Below are positions 47,466 to 59,646 of a DNA stretch of 64,000 nt, one piece after another. The stretch's first letter is position 1, and each line of letters starts with the position of its first letter. Both the position numbers and the translations under genes were made by a program. Below the pieces are notes generated by a model that saw only the letters and a list, made by a program, of their open reading frames with translations, was not told the origin of the DNA and ran no database searches. The DNA comes from Lindgomyces ingoldianus (taxonomy: Eukaryota; Ascomycota; Dothideomycetes; Pleosporales; Lindgomycetaceae). The stretch is from NCBI RefSeq assembly GCF_010093535.1, contig NW_022985166.1, positions 474,410-538,409 of the forward strand. The letters are read 5' to 3'.

Positions 47466-48373
47466 ATGCTCTACTCATCGCAACTCATCCTTCTGGCTAC
47501 CACTCTTGGGCTCTCCGCAGCACGTGAAATCCCCTCCAACGTTCAAGCGTTCTTCGACGCGAATATCAACGTAAAATGTCCCAATGCGCTTAGCATCCCA
47601 TATAACTCCGGCCAAGGAGAATCCGACACCGTTTACTGCAAAGATGATGCAAGTGGAGCCATCTATCTGAAGGATACTGGAAACGGATATGCGGACATGG
47701 ACATCGATTGCGATGGCGTAAATGCTAGCGAGGGCGCATGCTCCAACGATCCGACAGGCCAGAGCATGACTGCTTTCCAAGACGACGTGCAGAAGTTTGG
47801 TATCGATGATCTGGATGCTCATATTCACACTTATGTCGTTCTTGGGAATGATAACTCAGCGTCGGAAGGGAATGGCGGCGAGAAGTTTAATCCTACCGAT
47901 GCAGGGATCCAGCCCCTTTCCGTGGTAGCAGTTGTTTGTGGGGGAAACATGGTACGTTAGTTTTCGTTTGTATCGTGTTCATCTTTTGCTTCCCTTTCTC
48001 TTCTTCGCTCTAATCTTGAATGACTGCCGCTGTATCAAATATAGGCCCCCATGCTAACGCAACCTAGTTTTATGGCGTCTGGGGCGACGTGAATGGCGGT
48101 ATCTCAACAGGGGAATCCTCCCTGGCCCTCGGCCAACTCTGCTTCCCAGATGGCGGCATCACCGGCGACAATGGTCACTCTGAGCACGATGTCTTATACA
48201 TTGCATTCGAGGGAGCTGAAGCTGTTCCCGGAGCTTCCGCGAATTGGAAGGCGAACGATAGCGCGGAGTTTGAGGAGAGCTTGGCGACTTTGGGTGATCA
48301 GTTGGTTGCGAAGTTGGGTGGTGGTGAGGGAGCAAAGTTTAAGAGGAGTCGGATCATGAGGGGGAAACTTTGA
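47466..48373 (+). CDS. GH75 endo-chitosanase, secreted
   Basis: Predicted 263-aa fungal chitosanase (glycoside hydrolase family 75) in two exons, 47466-47951 and 48068-48373, with a 116-nt intron in phase 0. The signal peptide [19 protein letters not shown] leads into the GH75 fold: [61 protein letters not shown]. The expected acid pair is present: Asp169 in WGDVNGG and Glu178 in STGESSLAL, nine residues apart as in characterised fungal enzymes. It hydrolyses beta-1,4-glucosamine bonds of chitosan outside the cell. The C-terminus ends in a basic tail ([12 protein letters not shown]) beyond the usual domain. Upstream 120 bp contains TATA-like and GCGGGG words. Confidence 0.92.
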
Positions 48374-49058
48374 GGGTGAAGTGTGGTTCACTAAGCCAAG
48401 AATGTGCAGTTCTATTCTTGGTTGTACTCACAATCAGCGGATGGTATTGTCGTAAAGATGCGAGGCCTTGTACCTAGGGGAGTTTGTAGAGCGCTGGTGG
48501 ATTTCAATTACACATACATGGCTAGGTCAAAATGTCTATCTTTTGTCCTTTCATATCTCTCAAAATTATTTAAATTGTCTATCGTAGCATTGAGCATTGA
48601 TGCGAGAAGGTGCAGACGCAAAGCCAATATGGCACTGACTGAGTGTTAGACCTTTCACTCTGCTGGTTCACCGAGCGGTTGCTGGGTCGCGGTCGTTTGC
48701 CACACAGCACGTGGGCGCAGTGTCCAACGATAACAAATTCAAGCTCATAATCTTATAGAAAATCTCTCTCCTCCTCCTGAGCTGACCTTGTCGTTGACCT
48801 CGAGGTCGAGTCTGTTCTGGCTTTCGAAAACACTGCTAAACTTGCCACTGGCATTATACTTTTCTCTTTCGTGCGTGATCAAGACAACACAAAGCTGATC
48901 AGTGAAGAGATAGATATAACAAATGAGGACGCTAACTCTAGTCTATCCCTAGGGCGGCACAAACAACCACCACGGCGTCAGAGAACAATTCCCACCGAAA
49001 GCGTGCAGCTGCACCTTTACAGACGTGTCGTCACACTCCACCAGCTCCAATAATCACC
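48374..49058. other. Intergenic between chitosanase and hypothetical gene
   Basis: About 690 bp with only short frames. It probably holds the leader of the next gene; nothing specific is recognised. Confidence 0.4.
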
Positions 49059-49732
49059 ATGCCAATCACCAACTCCGACATCACCGCCCTCAAGATCCAA
49101 ATAATCAGTCAGGCTCCCTCCTCCGGCATAACATTCATCACACTAACCCCGTCTCCATAGACACAGCACGAATAGCCTACCCCCAAATCTCAACACTGAT
49201 TCTCGCAGTCCGGGAACACAAGACCGGCAACACGCACCACGCAATCCTGCAATCCCGCCAGCCCCTCACCGTCTGGAGTCCTCAGTTACGACACGCAGCG
49301 AAGGGGCTTGCAGTGTGGGAGTTTGTTGTTGGTGGACGAGCAAGGGTGAGGGCAAAGGCGGACTTGCATACGCACAAGGTGATGCATCGAGTGTTGAATC
49401 GAGATGGAATTATAGAGGAGGTTGCAGCGGGCGGAGGGGTGGATATGGGACATATGGAAGGGGATGGGCAAGGAAGGGCAAGAGTCCAGAAAAAAAGGTC
49501 TTTTTGGGAGGTCTTGGGAGTAGGAAGGCAGGGAGAGAAGGATCATTGGGCTAAGAAAGAGGATGGGGTGCTAGATTTGAAAGGCAGGTATGACGCTTTG
49601 AGGGATTTGTTGAAGATGATTGAAAAGCAGGGGGAGATAGCGAGTGTTTGGAGGAGCTGGGAGGGGAGCGAGTTGTTGAATTTTGGAGAGGAAGAGGGAG
49701 TAGGAAATGAGTATCCGTACCATGCCTTTTGA
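49059..49732 (+). CDS. Hypothetical protein, two exons
   Basis: Predicted 206-aa protein from exons 49059-49107 and 49161-49732. The 53-nt intron (GTCAGG...CCATAG) has a CACTAACC branch and joins KIQII-NTARIAYPQIS in phase. The C-terminal three quarters read continuously: QISTLILAVREHKTGNTHHAI, PLTVWSPQLRHAAKGLAVWEFVVGGRARVRAKADLH, a Gly-rich stretch, then YDALRDLLKMIEKQGEIASVWRSWEGSELLNF. No family is recognised; there is no signal peptide or membrane span. An alternative start at 49025, reading through the proposed intron in the same final frame, would give 235 aa with a His-rich N-terminus that looks artificial. Codon bias is consistent with coding, but support is modest. Confidence 0.55.
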
Positions 49733-50010
49733 GGTTGATGGCATTGCTTGGTTTTGGGGGTGGATGCATATTAAGGGAGGCCTTTAGGATTTAAAGGTTC
49801 TGGAGAGTCAGGGGATTGGGGCGATGCGGTGGGGTTTTCCTGGGCTAGCCAGAGATGATAATCCTGACTGGGCGAACTCTGCCGTCCTAAAGGTGAATCC
49901 CCATATCCAACGTCATGAATACCCGAACCCCACTGCTTAAATCAACAAAGACGAAAATGCGGAAAGTGACATGGAGTCACTCTTTCTTGCGAAGTCCTGC
50001 CTCCATTTCT

Positions 50011-51639
50011 TCAACCCATAAACCTAAATCGCGGATGCTCATCTCCCAAATTCTCCCTCACCTTCTTCTCCAATCCCATCCTCCAGTCCCTCTCCCCCCT
50101 TTCCCTCTTCCGATTCTCCCACATCAACCCCACGTAAAAAACCGTACTCATTACCCCACTCACAAGTACCATTGAAAGAGCTGTGCCATACCCTGTCTTA
50201 AAGATCGGCGCCTCACTTTGCAAGTAAATATTGCTCCCTGCAATACCCCCTGCATTTCCAATGCCAACTTGTATCGCTGTTCCAATCGCTCTTTTGTAAT
50301 GTCCAGACATATTATTAGATAACCAAACAACAACCATGGGCGTAGAGATATACTGCCCAATGAGCGCGAAGAAAATAGCCATATACCTGACCTCCCGCTT
50401 CAGCCCTAACGGGTCCGGCGGACCTTGGCAAAGAAGGATAATATACGCAATCGCATTAAAAAGTGTCCCGAGCATCAAAAACCCGTACCGGTGCCGCAGG
50501 TGATCCGACGCCCATGCCGCGATTAAGGTTGTTGCGGTACACACTACGTAGACGGGAATAGTGCGGAGTTGGGCTTCTTCTGCCACCCATCCGAATTGCA
50601 CGAGGATGTAGGGGATGAAGAAGAGTGTCGAGTACCCAGTTACCGAAAGTGCGAAGTAGTTTGCGGCCGAGACCCAAATCTTCCAGTCACGGAGGATGAG
50701 GATCCAGGCACGGCGGTCGAGGCAATCCATGCGGGCTTCTTCGCTGGCATTATCAAGAGCTAGGCGAGTCTGTAGGAGGGTTTTCTCCTCGGTGGTGAGG
50801 AAGCGGCATTGCTCAGGCCAGTCTGGGATTAGAAATTTTGCGGGTATGGAGTACGCTATTGTTGCGAGGCCTTCGATGATGAAGATCCAACGCCATCCGG
50901 ATTTGCCAGCTCGACCGTGCATTTTAGCAATGGCGTAGGCGAGCAGGCCTGCGAAGGCGCCGGCAAGGATAGCAGAGCTGAAGAAGGTCGTATAGCGTTT
51001 TTGAAGCTCAGCGCGCTTGTAGTACATGCTGATTAGGTAGATACAACCTAATAAAGATGAACTCCATGACTCAGACAAGGGTTATGGGAGGCGTACCAGG
51101 AAGAATTCCGGCTTCCAAAGCTCCCAGAATAACTCGACACGCCACGAGGGCTCCATAACTTTGCACCAAGCCCTGACACATAGTAACAATACCTACCAGA
51201 TCGGATTAGCTCTCTACTTTCAAGGCTTGGAGGTTAAATTACTACCCCAAGCAAACATCAACCCCGACAGCCAGGTACTAGGCTTAGTTTTCCTAATCAT
51301 CAAATTCGCCGGTATTTCAAGCAAGACATACGTTGGGAAGAACGTGAGTAGCGCGACATTATACTGCGTACCGCTCATATGCAATTCCTTTTGCAGGCCT
51401 TGGATCTTTGCATTGCCAATGTTGATGCGGTCCATGAAAGCAAGGAGATAGAGGCCGAAGAGAATGGGAATTAGGTGGATATCGCATTTATAGAGAAGTC
51501 GGCGTTCCACAACTAGATCGACTGGAACTTGTACATGCTGATGGTGTGCATCGGAGGCAGGACTTTCAATTCCAGCTTCACCGTGAGTGCGAGCCTTTTC
51601 CTTGAGATTACTACTTGCCATGGCGAAGGCATGAGACAA
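50011..51639 (-). CDS. MFS transporter, Dal5/allantoate-permease family
   Basis: Predicted 508-aa major facilitator of the anion:cation symporter (Dal5, tna1-like) family in three exons: 51639-51246, 51192-51097, 51047-50011. Introns are 53 and 49 nt, in phase. Splices restore LMFAWG-IVTMCQGLVQSYGALVACRVILGALEAGILPG-CIYLISMYYKR. Twelve membrane segments are expected; FGLYLLAFMDRINIGNA is the first-helix signature and YKRAELQKRYTTFF the typical loop, with PNLTxR-like text replaced by IPDWPEQCRFLT after helix six. Fungal members import nicotinate, allantoate, pantothenate, ureido-acids and similar anions across the plasma membrane. The substrate is not predictable. An alternative start six codons in (MASSN) exists. 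A TATA-like box lies about 65 bp upstream. Confidence 0.9.
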
Positions 51640-51701
51640 GGAATCCTTTAAATGTTAAAGAAATGTGGGAGAGGAGTGAATCGGAGAAAATCCCGCAGCT
51701 T

Positions 51702-51711
51702 ATTTATATAA
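51702..51711 (-). promoter_or_regulatory. TATA-like box of the MFS transporter gene
   Basis: On the minus strand the sequence reads TTATATAAAT, 63-72 bp before the predicted start codon. It is a plausible TATA element with a short leader. Confidence 0.4.
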
Positions 51712-52567
51712 TTCTCCGATCACCATATTGAGAAAACGTTGACCGCGCTTCAAGGATATTTTGCATAACAGGATGCCGATCCCTGCGAGATCAATCTATT
51801 GCTAGGTGCTGATACGCTACCGAAAGCATCGTGGCACATGTTCGTGGCGTGAAGTTTTCCCATGTCGGGATGGCCATACGACACGGCCATTGAGAGGTTA
51901 CGGTGAGGTAGAAGTGGTTATCTGTAAGCAGTGGATTTCATAGAGCTAAAATATGATGAATTCTTGATAGAAGATTGATGCATGGTAGATCGGAAGTTTC
52001 GGGAGGAAGGGACGAATGAGGCTGAAGCTGGTGAAGCGTAATCGACAAGGGGTTGATCTGAGTACGCCAGTATATCTGCCACACTTTTAGAGGGAATTCG
52101 CCAGCAAGCCCGAGCCCACCTCCTTAGAATACCCTCCAATAATTCCCATGAGCCTCACACAGAGCGGGGTGTGCCAAATCATCTTCAATGACTGGATCAC
52201 CGTTAACCCAATTCAGTTATTTGGCAACCGCCCCATGAGTCCTCCAACAAAACCCTTCGCATAGGCGGACGGCCTAGCCACTACCCACCCCGACACTGAA
52301 GATTCTATGAAATTTTGTGAAACGGGGTCAAATCTAGAATCTTCTTAGCCATCATCGTTTCTTCTATGTCTGCATTCTAGCAATCGAAGTAGTACGAGGT
52401 CATGTACCCGAAGCAATCTATGTTAGGCTGAACCCGCTCGCGAATCCCTTACAACCTCATGAGTTGCCTCGGTCAGGAAGTTAATACGATGCAGGCTAGG
52501 TGTCGTTGTGCAAGACCACTGCGGTGCAGAACATGATGCAGGATTTGTGAGCCCTAGTGGCTTGGTC
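51712..52567. other. Intergenic left of the nested MITEs
   Basis: A minus-strand frame at 52139-51918 (73 codons, MEGILRRWARACWRIPSKS...) is protein-like but unrecognised and incomplete. Nothing else is supported. Confidence 0.4.
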
Positions 52568-54009
52568 CCAGCGCTTCTAACGAGGCTTGGTACTGTACGA
52601 TTGGGCGATTTGGATGCCTATACGATTGAGATTTTGTGTACGTTTGCATAGCAGGGAGGATGAGAGGTAGGTGTATGTATTGTGACTGCTACAGCTCACG
52701 TGACCTCTACATGTAGTACAATTTAATTGTAGTACGCTGTGCTCTAGTTACAACAGCTAAGATTATGAGTCTCTAGAGAAGTAGAGCTTGGGCCTATAAT
52801 GTTATTAAATAATTAATTATTCTTGTAACATAAGAAGAGAAGTCTAAAGACTCAATTTCTACTACGTTTGAAGGGCTTTGAAAACCCTACTTATTGCACT
52901 AATAGCAGAGCTAGAAGTGAATTCACTTGCCTTGCTGCAATTAATCTTTAGCAACAGACAGCGTACTATCGCAAGATGGGACAGGAGACGCAGTGCAGGG
53001 GGCTCTCAACTTCTGTAGCCTGTAATACTGTGCTAAATGGACAACAGAGGTATCTGATTAACTAGATGGGGCCTATAAGGCAGCAAGAAATGTGGGTGGA
53101 TAACTCTGCAATAGAAAATGGTTAGTAGTAGCATTTTTCAAGCAACAACTTACAGATAGATAGATTATAACACTTAGAAGAAGATATATGCATCCTTGCA
53201 AATCTATTCCCTAACTAGAGCCCTCTTAATTGTCTAGAATTTCTATACAACCTCCCTAAAATGGTAATACAATCTGTACTACGTACAGTACCTAGGGCAC
53301 CATTAGACGTACGGTGCGGCTCACGAACTGGGTCAGGACTTCCAACGAGGCGTAGTACTGTACGATTGGGCGATTTTGAGGCCTGTACGGGTGAGATTTT
53401 GTGTACGTTCGTACGACAGGGAGGAGGAGAGGTAGGTGTACGTATTGTAACTGTTACAGCTCACGTGATCTGTACAAGTAGTACAATTTAATTAAAGTAC
53501 GCTGTACTCTAGTTAAAACAGCTAAGACTATAGGTCTCTAGAGACGCAAGATTAAGGTCTAATTAACTAGTTCTCCCTAGTAACAAGAGCAGATAGGACT
53601 AGATGAGGCCTGTAAGGCTGCAAGAGGCGTGGATAGATAACTCTGCAATAGAAAATAGTCTGTAATAGGCATTTTTAAGACAACAGACAGATGGATAGAT
53701 TAAAACCCTTAGAAAGAGATTTAAGCGTCTGTAGGCCTCCTGCTTGCTAGAGCCCTCATACCCCTCTAGAACCCCTATACAAACTTCCTAAAAGGGTAAT
53801 ACGATCTGTACTACGTACCGTACCTAGGGCATTATTAAACGTACGGTACGGCTCACGAACTCGGTACGTTTGTACTGAACACGTGACCGTTACGGTTCAC
53901 TTTGTACGGACTGTAGTACGGCCCGTTGGAAGCCCTGAACTGGGTACTGAACACGCGACTGTTAGGGTTCACTTTGTACGGATCATATTAGGCCCCGTTA
54001 GAAACCCTG
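52568..54009 (-). mobile_element. Older family-A MITE, split by a nested copy
   Basis: This element runs opposite to the copies at 25 and 42 kb. The left end is CCAGCGCTTCTAACGAGG and the right end CCCCGTTAGAAACCCTG, both more diverged than in the inner copy. The flanking duplication GCTTGGTC is at 52560-52567 and 54010-54017 (one extra C precedes the left end). Removing the inner 604-bp element and its duplication leaves about 830 bp. It shares with the others the internal words GTACCTAGGGCA and TCACGTGATC-like text. No transposase frame is present. Confidence 0.85.
53334..53937 (-). mobile_element. Younger family-A MITE nested in an older copy, 604 bp
   Basis: Ends CAGGACTTCCAACGAGG and CCCGTTGGAAGCCCTG. 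The perfect 8-bp duplication AACTGGGT is at 53326-53333 and 53938-53945, and lies within the outer element near its right end. Sequence identity to the 42.7-kb copy is high over both arms; the central part is longer here by about 110 bp. Confidence 0.93.
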
Positions 54010-55402
54010 GCTTGGTCGATCATGCCAACATCCCAGAAGTGGCTATTTTCAAGGACCGGAATCGTCTTTGCCGTGATTCTAGCGCTGCGGTCATGGAAAG
54101 CTAGTAGTGATTCTTTAACGTTGTCAACTTGTCAGATAGTGATGAGGCAGCCTCACCAGGCCTGGCGCATTTTTAAACGTGTCCTTTGGTATAGACGTAG
54201 CGGCGAGAATCCATTTGTACACCTTTATCTCTACCTAAATCATAACCTAGTGACCGAAACAACGAACAGTGTTAGGTGCTTCGACATCAAAAACACCGGG
54301 GGCAATTTGCCGTATAGTAGGGAATTCTCACGACTTACTTCGGTCAAGAGACCTTCTATACAGATTATTTATAGTAGTAACTATTTTGTCGTTGAGCCTA
54401 CTGCGATGACTTCTTCGGTCACGTGTGCTACGGCGCACTAGTGAGGCTAGCGCCTTGGCATGCTTTCCCACCTACGCGCAGAGTTTTTGCACTCCATCTT
54501 TCTAGCTTACTTTTCTAGGTACAATCAAACAACTACTTCCTCACAGGAGCCTCACGAAGATTTCCTTATGCAGAGCCACTTTGAGTCCTCTTACCTGTAT
54601 ATCTTCCACTATATGTGGCTCTTCAATTCATCCCATCCTCGTGGAACTCCCATAGGCCATGGCTCATCGCCGAAAACGATCGCCATCGCAGAGATTGACG
54701 CGCAGGTTCTGCCGGAGCCTGATGTGACCCTCAATACAACAACATTCAGGACATAGAGTGTGGAAGACCTGAGGTACGAGTATTCTTCAGCAGGCGCGTC
54801 CAGATTTCCGTCCACCTTCACCCTGCAATTCCTATAATAATTCCAAATTCACTAGTCAGCACGATTTTCTTATCTATGTCCCAACTTTCCTTAAAGGGTC
54901 ATTGAAAAAGAAGGCCATTCATGAAATTGGCATAGAACTTGCCCCACACATCCACCTGAGTAGATGATTACACGGTCGGTAGTTGCAGGTGCCCAATTAC
55001 AAGCTGGGTGTCTCGGAGTAAAGTCTAATATGAAAGTCATGGCACCTTCGCGCATCGGCAGTCAGACTCGTTTTCAATAAACATTACCCGGATTTCTGCA
55101 GTTAAATATTCCTGGAAGGGGATAGGCCAATTAATATGCTTCTAATTTGCGACACTATCGCCTATGGATGATAAGATCTACATCGCCAACTTGAATAAAT
55201 GAAGCTAATTATTCTAGCACCGCATGTTTGACGAGCAAGTTCTCGCAGTATAGAAAGTGGTTTGGATTTCAAATAAATCGAGGGAGCACTACACTGCACC
55301 GCACCACACTGCTTACTTGAACATCTCTGTCTATCATTCCGATGCTACTAGAACAGATCACGTAATTCCTCCTCCGGAAACGCCAACTGACTCCGTATCA
55401 AA
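54010..55402. other. Intergenic, no gene recognised
   Basis: Several short plus-strand frames (54022-54441, 54460-54756) show no motifs. The promoter of the DUF1996 gene is expected at the right end. Confidence 0.45.
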
Positions 55403-56514
55403 ATGAAGTGGTTTCCTCTCTTACTTCAAGCTGGGCTCTCCCAGGCCGCCCTTCGATTCGGATGCGCGACTGTGTCTATCCAACGCTTAGATCCGCTTGT
55501 CGAACCTGGTCGCATTCCTTCAGCCCACGTTCACCAGATTGTCGGCGGAAATGCTTTCAATGCGACTATGGAAGGTGACATTGGCGAGCAGGGTAGTTGC
55601 ACAACGTGTGCGTACACTGAGGATTTCTCCAACTATTGGACAGCGGCAATGTACTTCAGACATGAGAACGGTTCCTACAAACGGGTTCCGCAATACCCAA
55701 ACGCTCAATTAGGTACTGAGGGCCGTAACGCGACTGACATCAAAGGCGGCATGACCATCTACTATACTCAGAAGGATTTCGATTCTAACGGCAACCAACA
55801 TATCACCGCTTTCAAACCCGTAAGTGGCGCATGCCTGGCCACATACTGACCTGAAGCCCGACCTGCTTCTTGGGCTGGCTAAGAGGACTATCATAAACTA
55901 ACCACTCGCAGGGCTTCCGGATGACTGTCGGCAGTCCCACAACAAACACCCTCGACGGCGCAAAAGCCCACCCAGGTCTTCGCTATACCTGTCTGCAGAC
56001 AATCCTGACCCGGGGTAGCGAGACTCCAGACTTCCCCAACAAACCCTGCCCCGCCGGCATCATGGCCATCCACCACTTCCCTTCGTGCTGGGACGGAAAG
56101 AATCTCGATAGCCCCGACCACCAGTCTCACATGTATAGTACCACCAAAGGTGGCTTCCGCGAAGCAGGTCCGTGTCCCAGTTCCCACCCGGTCCGTATGC
56201 CGCAGGTTGCGTACGAAACGATGTGGAATACAACGGCGTTTAAGGATATGTGGCCGAAAGATGGATCGCAGCCTTTTGTTTGGTCTTATATGGATAGTAA
56301 GGGGTATGGGACTCATGCCGATTATCTCTTTGGGTGGAAAGGAGATTCTCTGCAACGGGCTATGAATGATTCTTGCATGTTTCATAATTGTGGGAGTCCG
56401 GGGGTGCAAGGAATACTGAAAACTCAGACTGTTGCTGATATGAATAAGTGTGCAGTTCAGAAGAGCGTTACAGAAGATACGGATGGTTGGCTTTCGGAGC
56501 TTCCGGGTTATTGA
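55403..56514 (+). CDS. DUF1996 secreted protein
   Basis: Predicted 339-aa extracellular protein in two exons, 55403-55819 and 55912-56514. A 92-nt intron in phase 0 gives ITAFKP-GFRMTVGSP. A signal peptide (MKWFPLLLQAGLSQAA) precedes the DUF1996 domain, which fills the rest: RLDPLVEPGRIPSAHVHQIVGGNAF, SCTTCAYTEDFSNYWTAAMYF, PCPAGIMAIHHFPSCWDGKNLDSPDHQSHM, CPSSHPVRMPQVAYE and HADYLFGW. Conserved His, Cys and Asp residues are typical of the family, which is widespread in fungal secretomes and related to WSC-linked proteins. The biochemical activity is unknown. The short form here lacks a C-terminal WSC or carbohydrate-binding module. Confidence 0.9.
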
Positions 56515-57489
56515 GGAGTTCAACAAGCTGATGTGCAGCATGCCTTTCGCCTCTGAGTATGACTTGGTGCGTACTGTTATGTGTTTAGAATTCAAAATCG
56601 AACCCTCGTTTTTATTCTTGATTTCTTACAGAATCAATCTAGTCGATGCTCTGTTTTCTGCTACGGTGCTAGAACCATGTTTGGTATGGCGTCTCACTAC
56701 CCACCCATCAAGTGCCTAATGAGTGCTTTTCTTACTAAAAATACACTCGATCAACATGTACAAACTCCAAACTCCAGTCAGTGTACTTACCCATTTTTGA
56801 GTAATCGAATTGACTGACTCTTCACTAAGGCCTATCTGGACAACCCTGTCACTTCGACATTCGATTTCACATCCAAGAAACTAGACTCGTCAACGAACAG
56901 GTCACCATGTCTATACCCACCGAATCCAATTGTGAGAAAGATTCCAAAAATCGCTATTCCAGCGAACCCGAGCATCAGCTATTCGAAGTTCCTATCAAGG
57001 ATCCGCCCATACCCACTAACCCAGTCCTTTGCGGTCTTTCTCTCCATTACCGAGGTTCATTGTGCATATCCCTGATAGTCCCAAAAGCGTAATGCCAATG
57101 CACTAAAAGCAATGGAATTTCCTGTCATGCAACATCCAGCTATCTGCGGTCGAACACTGGATTCATGAGCCGCCTCAAGATTCCTGGACTCCACGATTTC
57201 CCGCCACGCTTTGATCCTACAAGAATTCCCACCAACGACTTTTATACCAACTGTGCTGCTGCTGCAGACCCAAGCCTTGGGCCTCGTGACCCTCCGCACG
57301 CTTCCCTCGGCCGATTTACTTCTAATGTAAACTGCCATGCTACTTGCAGCTCCAACAATATTACTCCACTGGACGTCACCGAGACTCTACTTCCCCTAGT
57401 CCGTCGCGATTTCTTCGAACCCTCGGTGCATGTCAGGGGTCCGGAAGTAGACTGTGATCAAAACGGGTTTTTAGAACAGACAGTACTGG
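56515..57489. other. Intergenic, possible coding debris
   Basis: A minus-strand frame at 57338-57057 (93 codons) and a plus-strand frame at 57165-57518 overlap, and neither has a recognised motif. The plus-strand one runs into the MITE and ends there. No gene is called. Confidence 0.4.
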
Positions 57490-58148
57490 CAGCGTGGCCA
57501 ACAGTCCGTAGTACGTAACGTAACTACGTGAACGTAGTAATCACGTGAGGAGTACAAAAGTAGTTAAAATGTGAGACGTAACTTTTGTACAGTGAATTGC
57601 CAAGTACGTCCCGTAGTACGGGTCAGAGAGGTCATATTTTAGGAGATTTCCCTCCTGTTTTCAGACCCCATTGGCCATCGCGTTAGGAGCTTTGTTTAAG
57701 GTCGCGTTTTAGAGTAACAATTATAAAAATAGTTAACTTTTGCCCTAGAAAAGCTCCTCATCTTATACCTGCCTATTTGCCAACCTATTGCCTATCTTAT
57801 TAATTGTTACAATGAGCTAGATGTCTTAATTCCTCTATCGCAGCAGGCGTACAGCCTCATCCTAATCCTCCTGCTTATCAGAGTCGTCCCAACAAGCTAG
57901 AGACAGAGGGCGATAAGGAGGAGGAGGGGACTTCATCTAGGCTAAAAAGCTTCTCCCGGAACAATTTTGACCCGGACCGACGAAACTTCTCGCGAAAAGT
58001 ACAAAAGTATAAGGATTTTGAGAAGTTACTGTTACGTTACGTACTTGCTAATCAATTCACTGCTTACGTACAAAAGTACTACCAAATTGAGAAGTTACTG
58101 GCAGAAAAAAGCTCAAACGTAACGTACTACGTACTGTTGGCCACGCTG
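57490..58148. mobile_element. hAT-like MITE, family B, 659 bp
   Basis: The terminal inverted repeats of about 31 bp begin CAGCGTGGCCAACAGT and continue CGTAGTACGT on both sides with about three mismatches. The duplication AGTACTGG is perfect (57482-57489 and 58149-58156). Subterminal words ACAAAAGTA/TACTTTTGT recur several times. No transposase is encoded. Ends differ from family A (CAGGGCTTCCAACG), so it would be mobilised by a different hAT transposase, though both families share the CCAAC core and CGTAC-rich arms. Confidence 0.93.
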
Positions 58149-59646
58149 AGTACTGGCCACTGTGTTCAAAATTTTGTCAATACTGGCGCGATAGTGATTC
58201 CATAGTCGACAATGCATGGTCTTGGACTAGGTGACTAGACGTCTTCTATAGGTGTTAGTCATGTTGGCCGCGTTTTGATAGTCTGAGACCCTACGCCTGC
58301 TAAGATACAATGAACAACGAAGAGATCGGACTTCGGCTCATATAAACTCCTGATCTCATCATTGCTCATCCATATCTTTCATAATTCTTCCCCTGTCCCC
58401 CTTCCACTAAAGGATATAATCATCGGCATATATCGGCTCTGGTTTAACAGGAGCGATGCTGCTGTCCGTATCACTTACAGCACTGCGACCAACTACCTCC
58501 GCGACTCCATTGGGTACGCCAGTATCGACATTATTATGCCGCTTCTTCATGAAGGCTAAATGACGCATTCTCTAGTGGGTTCAACGGAACTTACTGCTGG
58601 TTTTCCTGGCCAAGTGTCTGATCTGACTGCCGCAAACAAAATACCCATCAGCGTGGGCAGACACCCCGGCATCCAACTATCTCCTCGCACGGTGTCTGTG
58701 GGAATTACTTAAGTGACATCTTGCTGCATTGTTCCACGAAAACCCTAAGTTAGTTATTGAAACTTCAATAGCCACTCTTCCCCATTGGCCCACCAGTGGT
58801 GGTGCGTTTGGATCTAAAGTACGGCGTCAGTGATGCCAATATGCCGATGAGACACATGGAGTACCTGTGCCTGGCAAAACAATTTGGGTGTCCATGTTCA
58901 CAGATGCCAGTGGGTTATGTCGACATAGACGGGGAAGGGAATGTGCGGATAGGAATGTTGGATGACAGAATGAGGCATTGATGAGGAGGCCGTAATTTGA
59001 GGATATCATGCCGAGAAATGGAAGAAGGCAGGAGCATGCCGAAGACAAGATTAGACGTCTTGGGACAGGCAAATGGCGAGGGGTTGTGAAGCCGAATGCG
59101 ATTTTCAGGCTTCGAAGGCCTTTATAAGACCATTAGCCAGTTCAAGGCCAGTTCAAGAAATTTGCGAGAAATTCCATATTGGGAGTGACTCGCAAGTAAA
59201 GGGAAAGCAGAACTGCTCCCGTGTCCGAACTTGTAGAGGATCGAGAGGTGAAAAAAGGAGGAGGAGGCCGTTTACGCCTAGGAATCGAGGATGGGAATTG
59301 ACGCTTGAGACCCTGGCTGATTTCCATGAAGAGTTAGTAGAGAGGATCTTCTAAATCTCAAATGTGCATGGAACGCGCCGGGATATTCTGCGGAGAAGAG
59401 ACTGAAGCACCCTAGCTAAGATCTTCGGAGCCTGTATAGGACTATTTAGCTTATAGAAGGTTATGTATGGCCGTCGAAGCTTCCTTACATATGGAAATGA
59501 GTATGCAACTTATTAATAAACTTGAAGTCCGAAATGACATTGGCGGTACGAAACTCCAGCCGAACGCCCGCCGAACGCAAGTAAATCCAATCTCGGACAC
59601 GGTCTAAAGTCTTCTGTACTAAACGCAGCGTCGCATCCAACTTTAC
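58149..59646. other. Intergenic, no supported gene
   Basis: Plus-strand frames at 58796-58981 and 59073-59354 are short and unrecognised. A TATAAAC-like word occurs at about 58341. Nothing further is supported. Confidence 0.4.
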
